A stretch of DNA of 64,000 nucleotides from Paulinella micropora (lineage: Eukaryota > Cercozoa > Imbricatea > Euglyphida): positions 672,408 to 736,407 of the forward strand of contig BJOX01000244.1 in assembly GCA_009731375.1 (NCBI GenBank). Reading direction: 5' to 3'. Every line of letters begins with the position of its first letter. The stretch's first letter is position 1. The notes beneath the pieces are model-generated. The model was not told the origin of the DNA. It saw nothing but the letters and a program-made list of their open reading frames with translations, and ran no database searches. The position numbers and the translations under genes are program-made. Shown one piece after another: positions 51,800 through 62,973 of the stretch.

Positions 51800-52736
51800 C
51801 AGTTGAGCTCAGTGGTTTATATTTTGTTTCTGTGCAACGAGACTTTCTAGCTGCGAGAGGCTACATGTTGAATGATGTCTCACAACGACGTTCAAGTTCA
51901 AGTAAAGGTAACCTTGACATTTCTGGAGGAACAGGGTCCGCAGAAGATGTGACCGCACACTCGACAATGGTGTTTCCTTGTCAAAAGATTGAACGACTTT
52001 AAACAATTCCAACACCTTTTTATGTCGGAGTCGTCATCCCACCTGAAAAAGATGTCTCGTGTATGAACCAAAGCTCAATTGAAGTGGAAAAGACTTACTC
52101 AGCCTCAGGTAAGATGTCTTGAGAGATGTCATGTTTTTGCCTAAGCAACAGGAATACACACGAGATCTTTTTTCACAATGAAAGCGAGAGAATTGTGGAA
52201 ACTGACTAGTGACCAGATGTTGGGATGGAGAGTATTCTCCTCTCCGGGTGGATCTACAGAGTCATCTCCAGCAGGGTTTACTCCTGAACAGACAAAAACA
52301 AAGTTTCAAGACGGTTTTAGAAAAAATAAAAAAGAGAAAACGAAAGAAGACAAACGTATCGAGTCCATGAGTTGAAAGAACGACGGTGAAAGAACTCACC
52401 TGAGGAGCCCTCGTTCCCCATTAAGCAACGCCCCCTCAAAAAACAAAGTGAAGTTCAAAAATCTAACCAGCTCTGCAAGGATGAGTGGCACATGATGTGT
52501 GCAGGCCTGTCATGATTTAAAGAAATTCTTTTTTCAGGTCTCCGGTGGAGCAAATTTCGAGTTGGCATGCACCCTAATGACATTACTTGGCCCTGTTCGT
52601 TTTCTTTATCAACTTTTGAACGATATTACTTGGCCCTGTTCGTTTTCTTTATCAACTTTTGAACGCTATCTGCTTTGAGGGAAGGAAACTATAGCCTGAA
52701 AGAAATTTTGTTAAAAAGTTTAGTTGTTTTTGGAGA
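51800..52736. other. No confident gene; short frames and a 43-base tandem duplication
   Basis: A 65-codon frame at 52178-52375 (start MKARELWKLTSDQMLGW) and open stretches around 51,830-52,000 have no recognised motif. A 43-base unit (attacttggccctgttcg...) is duplicated in tandem at 52582 and 52625, about 70 bases upstream of the next gene's start codon. Confidence 0.5.
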
Positions 52737-52788
52737 ATGTCAGCTGTCGTCGACAAAGCCAAAGTCGCCAAAGGGAAGACAAAAATAG
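52737..52788 (+). CDS. First coding exon of the C2 / EDR2_C gene
   Basis: ATG opens 17 codons (MSAVVDKAKVAKGKTKI) plus one base before a GTATCA donor (phase 1). It joins in phase with the acceptor gacag at 53407-53411, where the reading continues DLGQLYIKIIKA, so the C2 domain starts directly after the junction. An alternative start is ATG 53393 without this exon. Confidence 0.55.
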
Positions 52789-52889
52789 GTATCAAATGGA
52801 ATGCCTTGCATAAGCTCTTTTTCGTGTGTTTACTATATTTGATGCCTAAATGGTGTGGCAACGTTCCATCCATGCATCCATCCATTCAT

Positions 52890-52915
52890 CCAACCAGCCA
52901 ATCAATCAACAATTC

Positions 52916-52979
<64 letters not shown>

Positions 52980-53017
52980 ATCGATCAATCAATCAATCAA
53001 TCAACCAACCAACCAAC

Positions 53018-53071
<54 letters not shown>

Positions 53072-53127
53072 ATCGATCGATCGATCGAGCGATCGAGCAA
53101 TCGAGCAATCGAGCGATCAATAGTACT

Positions 53128-53187
<60 letters not shown>

Positions 53188-53305
53188 TCAAGCAAGCAAG
53201 CAATCCAATCAAACCAATCCAATCAATCCAATCAATCAAAATCAATAAAAAATCAATAAAATCAAATCAAATAAAATCAATCAATCAATCAATCAATCGC
53301 CATAT
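52890..53305 (+). repeat. (AATC)n microsatellite filling the intron
   Basis: AATC repeats with AACC, GATC and GAGC variants occupy most of the intron between the two coding exons. Confidence 0.98.
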
Positions 53306-53411
53306 CTGTCTCCAATTCCAAAGCGATCTACATGGAGAGAAGTAAATGAATGAATGCATGAATAGTAAGCACAAAAATTGAGAAAACCTGGTATGGGTGT
53401 ACGTTTGACAG

Positions 53412-55831
53412 ACCTCGGGCAACTTTACATCAAGATCATCAAAGCTAAGAATCTAGCGATCGCTCACACAAAGAAAAAGAAGGCGAAAAAGCCCCCAAAA
53501 GAGAAGGAAAAGGCAAAAGAAAAGGACAAGGCCAAAGATAAGGAAAAGGCTAAAGATAAGGAATTTGCTAGAGATAAGAACAAGGACAATTTTGAGGAAC
53601 TTGGGGATGAAGCTAAAGATAAGGAGAAGGCTAAAGATAAGGGCAAGGATGAGGCAACAACTGAGGAACATGGGGACGAGGTCCAAGAAGGGTACAGCTC
53701 ACCCTATGCATCTATAGTCATTGACGACAACCCCAAGACTAGAAAAAAAACGAAGGTAAAAAAGAAAACCTTGGAACCTGTGTGGAACGAGGGCTTCCGT
53801 TTCCAGCTGGCTGACTTCAATACGGTTCGTTTCACAGTCAGGGACTACAATAGATTTGGCCATGGTTTCGTGCTCGGGTATGCAGACGTGGCAAAGGCTG
53901 ACTTGGTGCCCTGTCAAGAGAACGTTTTGCTGTTGACGCTCACGGGACTAGGCGAAAATGCATCGTGTGGCACAGGTTCGCTGCACGTCTCAATCGCCTG
54001 GATCCCCGTGAACACCCGCCCACCCGTTCAATTGCAGGCCAGCCTAAGCCAAAGCAGTTGGTCGGACGAACCGCCCACGAAAGTCGAAAAGCCGAACGCT
54101 GATGCACAGACTGTTTCCGCTTCTTCGTCCCTCGCGGCCAACCATGCTCCTGCCGAGGCAAAGGAAAGCAAGGGGGTGATCAAGCCCGGGCTGACGGCTC
54201 AAGATCGGAGACTGGGCCTACTAACAGTAGCCAATATCAAAGACGGGTCTTCTCAAAGGTTGGTATCTGTAGCGCCGTCCTACGCCACGGCATATGATGT
54301 CGGTGTACTGACAGAAGGCTGTGTTCTGTCCATACAGATCGGGGCGCAGGGCACGGTGTTACTAGGCTTTGACAACTTCCAGCAGGACGGAACCGCTTGG
54401 TTTCAAGTAAATGAGTTGTCGGAACCTGCGCGTTTGTGCCTGTCCTGGACGGTGCAAGAGCTGCATCACGACTATACGCAGCTCAAGGGACTCCTGGCGC
54501 TCTTTGGGGAGGGAAGTTGGGCTTCGATGTTGTTGCCTATCTTGTGCCTGCCTCTACTGAGAAAAGTGCAGTTGTCCGATCCTTACTTAGAAGGCGCCCT
54601 TCACAGCCTCCTTTTTTTTCTTTTTGTACGTGCGGTGGTGATATGGGAGGTACGCCGCGCCGCACAGAAACTCAAGGAGCAGCGCGACTTAGAAATTGCC
54701 GAGAAGTTCCAACGCGCCAACGACCAGAAAACACCACGAGAGAAGGACGACGTCACAGGTACGACGCGACCCAAGCAGGTGACGCTGAAGATCGAGAACC
54801 TGCAAGAACTGGCCACCCCGGAGCCTGAGTACGATGAGCAGGACCTGGGCTTCGGCTACGTTGCCTCCGCCCCGCGTGATCCGTTCGAAAAAAGCGTGGT
54901 TGAAGGCAGGCCGTCTCTACCCTCATCCCCTGGTCCTATGAACCGTGCTGTGTGGGGTATGTTTGGCGATGCCGACCCACTGGCCTTACAGGTACGAGGT
55001 TCGACTTATTTGTCTGATCGCAAAAAGATTCAAGCGAAGGAGTCTATGTTCAAGCTGGCATATGTAAAGATTTACTCACACAACTTCGGAATGCTTAGTC
55101 ATGCTGCCAAGAGGCCAGGCAGTTGGTTGCAGCAGCAAAACCCCCCTCCCAAATTCTGTTTTATTGTCAACTGGCAAGTCCCGGGTGAACCACGAATGAA
55201 CTGTGTCTTCTACTTCGTGGCCAAGACTACGGAAGAGCTGTCCTCGGGCCCTGAGGATAAAGCGCAACATGCAGTTTTTAATCGAGTGCTAGAGCGCTTT
55301 CTAGACGAAAGTGTTCGGTACCGACACAGTCGGTTCAAAATGATCCCAAGGGTAGTGGAAGGGAACTGGGCGGTACGGCGAGGTGTTGGGACTACTCCAG
55401 CTATTCTAGGCACCAAACTTACGCAGACGTACTTCCAATCAAAGGGCTCGGATCGGAACGCGCTGAACTACTTTGAAGTGGACGTGGACGTGGGTTCTAG
55501 CAAGATTGCGGGGCAGATTTTGCGCATGGTCAAGAACGCAATGGCCGGGCTGATTGTGGAGCTTTCCTTTCTCATCGAGGGGCAGGCTCCGGATGAGCTG
55601 CCGGAGTGCTTACTTGGAGGAGCTCGAATGCAAATAGACATCGACAAAATCCCTAAGCTCAATGCGGATGGCAGATTGCCTCTCCCTCGTCTCGACGTTC
55701 AACCTAAACCGGCCAGCAATACCCAACTCACCGATGAGAGTGTCAACGCAAGCGATATGGATGATGATGAAGGACCAGAAGACTCGGGCAACGTGTCGAC
55801 GTACGAAGAGGATGACGAAAACGTACTGTAA
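53412..55831 (+). CDS. Second exon: C2 domain, hydrophobic hairpin, EDR2_C (DUF1336) protein
   Basis: With exon 1 this gives about 823 residues. A C2 domain (about 19-218) starts LGQLYIKIIKAKNLAIA and resumes SSPYASIVIDD, LEPVWNEGFRF and FTVRDYNRF. A Lys/Asp/Glu-rich insert of about 75 residues sits in its first loop, and the usual SDPY acidic ligand is SSPY, so calcium binding is doubtful. Two hydrophobic segments near 376-433 (SMLLPILCLPLL and LLFFLFVRAVVIW) resemble a membrane hairpin. Residues about 595-775 are an EDR2 C-terminal domain (FCFIVNWQVPG, KMIPRVVEGNWAV, YFEVDVDVGSS, LPECLLGG). EDR2_C occurs in plant EDR2-type proteins, usually with PH and START domains, which are absent here. 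A lipid-binding or membrane-contact role is inferred. The tail is acidic. Confidence 0.8.
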
Positions 55832-55871
55832 CATGTCTCCCTGTCTATCTATATATTTATTTGTCTATCCG

Positions 55872-55874
<3 letters not shown>

Positions 55875-55914
<40 letters not shown>

Positions 55915-55999
55915 CCCATACAACTCTTGCGTCATCCACAAATGTTGAAATTGAAGAGAGAGTTTTCTTTTTCTGCACTTGAAAGAGTTGCCAGACATC

Positions 56000-56081
<82 letters not shown>

Positions 56082-56176
56082 ATGTCTCTCTGTCTGTATG
56101 TATGTTTGTCTGTCTATCTACATGTTTATCTGTCTATCCGTCTATCTCTGTCTGACTGTCTAACTGTCTGTCTAAC

Positions 56177-56207
<31 letters not shown>

Positions 56208-56380
56208 ATGTATGTATTTATGCCTGTCTATCTGTATGTCTGTATGCGTGTATGTGTGTATGTATGTATGTATGTATGTGTGTGTGTGTATGTGTGTGTG
56301 TGTGTGTGTGTTTATATGAATGTATGAATGTATAAATGAATGAATGAATGAATGAATGAATGAATGAATGTATGAATGAA
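55875..56380 (+). repeat. (CTAT)n, (CTGT)n, (GTAT)n and (AATG)n microsatellites
   Basis: Long CTAT runs flank a short unique island at 55,913-56,000; CTGT, GTAT/TG and AATG follow. Confidence 0.98.
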
Positions 56381-56410
56381 TGAGACAGGAGGAAGAGAGC
56401 AGCAGCGTAC

Positions 56411-56559
56411 CCAGCCGCTCCGACAATCATTCTCCGAGAAGCACCGACGTCACTCCGGTGCTTACACATTTTGACTTCGCATCCCTCCAGTGCAGCAGCC
56501 ACGTGTGTTGACACAATGTTTGACTGTGGTGAAGGCTTTCCATTCACATCCAAGATTGA
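56411..56559 (-). CDS. Possible isolated exon
   Basis: A 149-base segment between gttccag and GTACGC reads SILDVNGKPSPQSNIV, then AALEGCEVKMCKHRSD and RRMIVGAA. It is non-repetitive, but no partner exon or family is identified. Confidence 0.3.
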
Positions 56560-56598
56560 CTGGAACACAAAATGGTGATAGTAGTATCAGGTAATACA

Positions 56599-56634
<36 letters not shown>

Positions 56635-56640
56635 CTACTA
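56599..56640 (+). repeat. (CTTA)n microsatellite
   Basis: It is a run of about ten units. Confidence 0.95.
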
Positions 56641-56801
56641 ACTTACTTAGTTATCAACTAATTTGATTACTTGCTCACGTTCTTTCGCTCGCTTTTTAGT
56701 GGCAGGATAGATGAAAAGACAGGTAGGTCAAGAAATACCTAGAAATAGATATGTAGATAATACAGAAATATGCATATAGGGAGAGAAAGGCTAAAAGCAG
56801 A

Positions 56802-56805
56802 TGGG

Positions 56806-56844
<39 letters not shown>

Positions 56845-56900
56845 CGCGAGGTAGGTAGGTAAGTAGGTAGGTAGGTAGGTAGGTAGGTAGGTAGGTAGGT
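56802..56900 (+). repeat. (GA)n and (GGTA)n microsatellites
   Basis: GA runs are followed by a GGTA run. Confidence 0.97.
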
Positions 56901-56980
56901 AGAGCCAGTCTTACCGCTAGTATTAGCAAGGACGTATGTAGGTCTACATATGTATATCTATATATGTGTGTGGATGTAGC

Positions 56981-57105
56981 ATGTCTGCCTTAACTGGAAA
57001 CACCCCCTTGGCCTCATCCTCCTCCTCCTCATCTTCCTCCTCCTCCTCCTCCTCCTCGACTTCCATGGCTGCACGACGCCGCATTTTGGGCAGCTCGTTA
57101 GAAAG
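56981..57105 (+). CDS. Possible first exon with a poly-Ser run
   Basis: ATG opens MSALTGNTPLAS, a poly-Ser run and SMAARRRILGSSLE before a GTATGT donor (phase 2). A phase-compatible continuation exists near 58,075-58,082 (reading [17 protein letters not shown] or a short terminal frame, depending on the acceptor). Neither is certain. Confidence 0.35.
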
Positions 57106-57196
57106 GTATGTCTATGCGTATGATCTATCCTTTCATGCATGCGTCCATTCATCTATTTACCTGTCTGTTGGTCCACTCGTGTATTCATTCATCTAT

Positions 57197-57259
57197 ATAT
57201 CCATCCATCCATCCATCCATCCATCCATCCATCCATCTATCTATCTATCTATCTATCTA

Positions 57260-57324
<65 letters not shown>

Positions 57325-57325
57325 G
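57197..57325 (+). repeat. (CCAT)n and (CTAT)n microsatellites
   Basis: CCAT units are followed by CTAT units. Confidence 0.98.
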
Positions 57326-57464
57326 ACCAAAGAGAATCAAAGTCTATGGTTGTGAAAGAGGGCGAGCAAAAGCCTAAGGGGCAGTCATTTCATCGTCCAT
57401 CCCTGCTTGACACTGCAAACGATTGGCAGCTCCAAACCCAGTTCACTGGTTCTGAGCAAGCCTT

Positions 57465-57819
57465 TCCCTTCCTGACCTCATTGTCACTAACCGCCACCCC
57501 GATATTGTTGTCCGGTCATTGTCTGCCAAGAAGTGTATACTGTTCGAGCTCACGTGCCCGGTCGAGGAAAACATCCTTGACACACGAGCCGACCAACCGA
57601 TACAGTGAGCTTAAGTCTCAGATCGAGGACAACGGATGGACCTGCCACCTTCGATCAATCGAATGCGAGGCTCGCGGCATGGTATCGTTCTCTGTTCATC
57701 GATGTCTACACGCCTTGGGTTTTTCTTATTCCCAATCCAAAGCCATTTGCTTCAAGCTATCGTCCTGCATAGCTCGTTGCTCTTTTGCGATATATCGCTC
57801 CTGTGCAGTCAAAAATTAG
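57465..57819 (+). pseudogene. Frameshifted C-terminal fragment of a non-LTR retrotransposon-type protein
   Basis: One frame reads LPDLIVTNRHPDIVV and KCILFELTCPVEEN; near 57,590 the reading moves to another frame with RYSELKSQIEDNGW, RSIECEARGM and HALGFS. The order PDIVV, ELTxPxEE, kYxeL, GW and iEvgaRG is familiar from sequences downstream of reverse transcriptases in many eukaryotic retroelements, and the PD...ELT part looks like a PD-(D/E)xK nuclease core. The frameshift and missing RT make it a dead fragment. The following 57,870-57,950 may be its 3' end. Confidence 0.6.
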
Positions 57820-58176
57820 ACTAATTTTCCTTTAGTCTGTATCGGTGACTGCATTCCGTCACAGCCGTCCAGTGTTGCATAGCCCGGGCTAGGTCCCTTC
57901 GGGGGTTTAGGCCTTATACAATGTCATTTGTAGCTTGCGCAAGCTTACGGTGCTCAAAACACTTGGACTAACGGCTTCCTTTTCTTTCTCTTCTTCCTTG
58001 TCCTCCTCAAGACCCCACTCTCCAGTCCTAGATTGCCTTTTTCTTCAACGACCTACCTCCTCTTCTTTTTCCAGAACACAGTCTACCCGTGATTACCATC
58101 CCGGACACATGCACAGTACACAAATTGCTGTTTGATGTGAAACTGCGTTCCTTTGCAAGGACTACATCCTTTTGCG

Positions 58177-58177
58177 A

Positions 58178-58253
<76 letters not shown>

Positions 58254-58342
58254 GATCGATCTATCTATCTATCCATCCATCCATCCATGTATCCATCCAT
58301 GTATCCATCCATCCATCCATCCATCCATCCATCCATCCATCC

Positions 58343-58395
<53 letters not shown>

Positions 58396-58464
58396 CCTAC
58401 CTATCTACCTACCTATCTACCTACCTATCTACCTACCTACCTACCTACCTACCTATCTATCTAC

Positions 58465-58559
<95 letters not shown>
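58177..58559 (+). repeat. (CTAT)n, (CCAT)n and (CCTA)n microsatellites
   Basis: The long compound repeat runs directly into an assembly gap. Confidence 0.99.
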
Positions 58560-59153
58560 NNNNNNNNNNNNNNNNNNNNNNNNNNNNNNNNNNNNNNNNN
58601 NNNNNNNNNNNNNNNNNNNNNNNNNNNNNNNNNNNNNNNNNNNNNNNNNNNNNNNNNNNNNNNNNNNNNNNNNNNNNNNNNNNNNNNNNNNNNNNNNNNN
58701 NNNNNNNNNNNNNNNNNNNNNNNNNNNNNNNNNNNNNNNNNNNNNNNNNNNNNNNNNNNNNNNNNNNNNNNNNNNNNNNNNNNNNNNNNNNNNNNNNNNN
58801 NNNNNNNNNNNNNNNNNNNNNNNNNNNNNNNNNNNNNNNNNNNNNNNNNNNNNNNNNNNNNNNNNNNNNNNNNNNNNNNNNNNNNNNNNNNNNNNNNNNN
58901 NNNNNNNNNNNNNNNNNNNNNNNNNNNNNNNNNNNNNNNNNNNNNNNNNNNNNNNNNNNNNNNNNNNNNNNNNNNNNNNNNNNNNNNNNNNNNNNNNNNN
59001 NNNNNNNNNNNNNNNNNNNNNNNNNNNNNNNNNNNNNNNNNNNNNNNNNNNNNNNNNNNNNNNNNNNNNNNNNNNNNNNNNNNNNNNNNNNNNNNNNNNN
59101 NNNNNNNNNNNNNNNNNNNNNNNNNNNNNNNNNNNNNNNNNNNNNNNNNNNNN
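58560..59153. other. Assembly gap (594 N)
   Basis: The gap is flanked by CTAT repeats on the left and CCTA repeats on the right. Confidence 0.99.
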
Positions 59154-59220
59154 GCCTACCTACCTACCTACCTACCTACCTACCTACCTACCTACCTACC
59201 TACGTACCTACGTACCTAAC
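59154..59220 (+). repeat. (CCTA)n microsatellite
   Basis: The run grades into CCTAAC units on the right. Confidence 0.97.
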
Positions 59221-59342
59221 CTTACCTAACCTTACCTAACCTAACCTAACCTAACCTAACCTAACCTAACCTAACCTAACCTAACCTAACCCTAAACCTA
59301 ACTCTAAACCTAACCCTAAACCTAAACCTAAACCTAAACCTC
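59217..59342 (+). repeat. Interstitial telomere-like repeat (CCTAA, CCCTAAA, CCTAAA)
   Basis: About a dozen CCTAA units are followed by CCCTAAA and CCTAAA units. CCCTAAA is the complement of the plant/algal telomere unit TTTAGGG. It is internal to the window, with more simple repeat on both sides. Confidence 0.85.
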
Positions 59343-59427
59343 CCTTGCCCTTGCCCTTGCCCTTGCCCTTGCCCTTGCCCTGCCCTGCCCTGCCTACCTA
59401 CCTACCTTCCTACCTACCTATCGATAT

Positions 59428-59483
<56 letters not shown>

Positions 59484-59522
59484 GTCTGTCTGTCTGTCTC
59501 TGTCTCTGTCTCTGTCTCTGTC

Positions 59523-59575
<53 letters not shown>

Positions 59576-59640
59576 CTACCTACCTACCTCTACCGACCTA
59601 CATCTACCTCCTACCTACCTACCTACCTACCTACCTACCT
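59343..59640 (+). repeat. (CCTTGC)n, (CCTA)n, (CTAT)n, (CTGTCT)n and (CT)n repeats
   Basis: It is a ladder of related pyrimidine-rich repeats, each apparently derived from its neighbour by small changes. Confidence 0.97.
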
Positions 59641-59652
59641 ACCTTTCTATAG

Positions 59653-59800
59653 GCGGCGCCGAAATCTATCTAAAGAGACGCATGAGGGCAAAGAGGAAAC
59701 CAAGGAGAGATAGCAGGAAGAGTCAGCAGGGCTCACAGAGGAAAGTCCAGCGATACCGACGTTCTCTCTCTTTGCTCTCATCTGTGTCTAATACCTACAT
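59653..59800 (+). CDS. Possible basic exon
   Basis: After a tctatag acceptor one frame reads AEIYLKRRMRAKRKPRRD and SQQGSQRKVQRYRRS. It is very basic and non-repetitive. No donor or partner exon is certain. Confidence 0.25.
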
Positions 59801-60528
59801 GCATTACATGCAACTATACTTACATTACTTACATTACTTACATATCTCATATACACGACATGCATTACATACATTACCTACATATCTTACATTACACACA
59901 TTACAAACATTACAAACATTACAAACATTACTAATTGTCCCCAAGCGGAATTTCGTCAGAAATACATAACCAAAAGCCATGGATACTTGCCACGGTTGTT
60001 TAGTTTATTTGTAATATGGATTATCAAGCATGTTTTTCTCCAAACGCAATCACGTGTTCTGAACGTAGCTCTTATCATCAGAAAGAGATTGCATACATAC
60101 ATACACACATATATACATACATACATACATAAGTACGTACGTACGTACGTACACATACGTACGTACGTACGTACGTACACATACGTACGTACGTACATAC
60201 ATACATAGATAGATACATACATACATACATACATACATACATAAATACATAAATACATAACAGACATACATACATACATATGTACATACATACATACATG
60301 CATGCATGCATACATGCAAAGCAAGGCATGCATGCATGCATGCAATATATGCATGCATGCATTACATGGATTGCGTGCATGCAGGCATACATACATGCAT
60401 GCATACATACATACATACATACATACATGCATAGATACATAGATACATACATACATACATACATACATACATGCATGCATGCATGCATGCATGCATACAT
60501 ACATACATGCTGTACATACATACATACA

Positions 60529-60559
<31 letters not shown>

Positions 60560-60560
60560 G
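59800..60560 (+). repeat. (ACATT)n, (CATA)n, (CGTA)n and (CATG)n repeats
   Basis: After short ACATT/ACAAAC runs and a unique island (59,935-60,090), CATA, CGTA and CATG repeats fill the stretch. Confidence 0.97.
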
Positions 60561-60839
60561 CGTGCGTGTTCAAGTTTCAATAGCGTTGCATGTCTGTTCC
60601 ACGGCAAGCACTTCCAATTTTACCGTAGTATTTTTGTAATTGTAGTAATAGCTAGCTAAAATCTTTGTGTGCCCATTATGACATTCTCGTCGAACCACGA
60701 ATAGAATATACAGAGTGGCATTCGTTTCCAACCTCTCAACATGGCGGCTTTGAAATAGCAACCTGAAAATTTCAGAATCTTCTTTGCACGGTGGCAAGCA
60801 TGCACTTTGTTTCATACATTTTAAGTAAAAGAGCCTTAC

Positions 60840-60984
60840 CACTCGAAGTATCATGAGGCGCCTCTTCGTCTTCCCACTTGCTCTCCAACTGGCCGACACC
60901 AGTCCTGAAAATTCCCCCTTTACACTGCACTGGAGATGTCCTGCCTTCTGCAAACAGCAGCTGGCCCCTTCTGGTTACTTTTAA
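60840..60984 (-). CDS. Possible isolated exon
   Basis: A 145-base segment between a ctgcag acceptor and a GTAAGG donor reads KVTRRGQLLFAEGRTSP, then GGIFRTGVGQLESKWED. It is phase 0 in and 1 out. The family is unknown. A plus-strand frame through the same bases (MRRLFVFPLALQLADT) is less convincing. Confidence 0.3.
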
Positions 60985-61199
60985 CTGCAGGTAGCTACCC
61001 TGCACCCACCAGAGTCACTGCGTGCGCCAAGCACACCTAGACTGGTTTTAGGGCTTGCCTGTTGATTGGGTTTTGTAGTCCAAACCACTAAACCTTTCCT
61101 GTTGGTGTCCTTCTGACCCGAAGGCTGTGTCACTCTTGGGTGTCACAGACGGTTGATGCCTCCTCCTTGAACCGCGGTTCGTGATTGCTCGTTGTGTGT

Positions 61200-61406
<207 letters not shown>

Positions 61407-62159
61407 NNNNNNNNNNNNNNNNNNNNNNNNNNNNNNNNNNNNNNNNNNNNNNNNNNNNNNNNNNNNNNNNNNNNNNNNNNNNNNNNNNNNNNNNNNNNNN
61501 NNNNNNNNNNNNNNNNNNNNNNNNNNNNNNNNNNNNNNNNNNNNNNNNNNNNNNNNNNNNNNNNNNNNNNNNNNNNNNNNNNNNNNNNNNNNNNNNNNNN
61601 NNNNNNNNNNNNNNNNNNNNNNNNNNNNNNNNNNNNNNNNNNNNNNNNNNNNNNNNNNNNNNNNNNNNNNNNNNNNNNNNNNNNNNNNNNNNNNNNNNNN
61701 NNNNNNNNNNNNNNNNNNNNNNNNNNNNNNNNNNNNNNNNNNNNNNNNNNNNNNNNNNNNNNNNNNNNNNNNNNNNNNNNNNNNNNNNNNNNNNNNNNNN
61801 NNNNNNNNNNNNNNNNNNNNNNNNNNNNNNNNNNNNNNNNNNNNNNNNNNNNNNNNNNNNNNNNNNNNNNNNNNNNNNNNNNNNNNNNNNNNNNNNNNNN
61901 NNNNNNNNNNNNNNNNNNNNNNNNNNNNNNNNNNNNNNNNNNNNNNNNNNNNNNNNNNNNNNNNNNNNNNNNNNNNNNNNNNNNNNNNNNNNNNNNNNNN
62001 NNNNNNNNNNNNNNNNNNNNNNNNNNNNNNNNNNNNNNNNNNNNNNNNNNNNNNNNNNNNNNNNNNNNNNNNNNNNNNNNNNNNNNNNNNNNNNNNNNNN
62101 NNNNNNNNNNNNNNNNNNNNNNNNNNNNNNNNNNNNNNNNNNNNNNNNNNNNNNNNNNN
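61407..62159. other. Assembly gap (753 N)
   Basis: The gap is flanked by (ATT)n on the left and about 29 G on the right. Confidence 0.99.
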
Positions 62160-62190
<31 letters not shown>

Positions 62191-62212
62191 AACGCAAACC
62201 CCGAGCTGCCGA

Positions 62213-62252
62213 CCCCACCTCGCCGCCCTGTCGCGCGGCGAGGCGGGGTCAG
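62213..62252. repeat. GC-rich hairpin
   Basis: Arms gaccccacctcgccgc and gcggcgaggcggggtc are complementary over 16 bases with one mismatch around an 8-base loop. The surroundings are AT-rich. Confidence 0.8.
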
Positions 62253-62289
62253 CGTAGGGGGCCCCTTTGCAGTTTATGACACTTAATTT

Positions 62290-62970
62290 GACACAAACAC
62301 TATGGTTTTCAAGTTATTACAATCATTTCAAGTAATTTTACACAAACAATATAACTTCTATTAATATAAGAGAATACTTGCCGTTGGTACGGATAAATTT
62401 AAACACGTATTAATATTAATATCAAAGAAACTAAATGCAAATAATGTTATTAATAATATTAAATAATTAATATTTCTCTTGTAGTATATACATGAATTGT
62501 TGTATATGCCCCCCCCCCCCTCCTGGTGGACGTTAGACTGTCAAACTTCAAGTTGGTATTAATATTAAGTCCGAGTTATGACTCATTTCTGTAGTAGCAA
62601 GTGGCAGTATTTTATTAAGTCACAATTATGAGTAACGGTTACTGAATAGTTCATAGTCAATTGTGCCCGTTACACTATTTATTCACAAGTTGTGTACTGG
62701 ACAGAGTTGTCAATTAGGGAGGAACTGTGGCACCTCCTTGCAACTGTGACTTCTGTCTCAGGCTTGCTCCTACTCTAGCCGTCTACTATCTGTCGAACCG
62801 CGTTGGTAGGTTAACTACGTTTACTATTAGTAATTACTTTGTGAGTGGAAGTAATTTATTCATATAGTCGAATGACAGTGTAGTTCTAGTCAATAATAGT
62901 AACGGACGTACTACGGTCTGTATTGGTATTCAGGATTGGACAATAGCCATTGTGTAATAATTAGTTCAAT
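62290..62970. other. AT-rich leader-like region before the gag pseudogene
   Basis: No gene is seen. It could be the leader or LTR of the second retroelement, but no matching LTR is present in the window. Confidence 0.4.
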
Positions 62971-62973
62971 GAG

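Noticed and set aside
52890-53305. CRISPR-like or satellite array
   Set aside because: It is a plain AATC tetranucleotide repeat with no unique spacers.
58089-59239. Long frames crossing the N run
   Set aside because: They are CTAT/CCTA repeat read as YLSI and YLPT, plus N positions; no gene evidence.
60864-61000. Plus-strand signal-peptide-like frame (MRRLFVFPLALQLADT)
   Set aside because: The minus strand through the same bases has a better acceptor and a GTAAGG donor; neither is certain, and the plus frame has no continuation.
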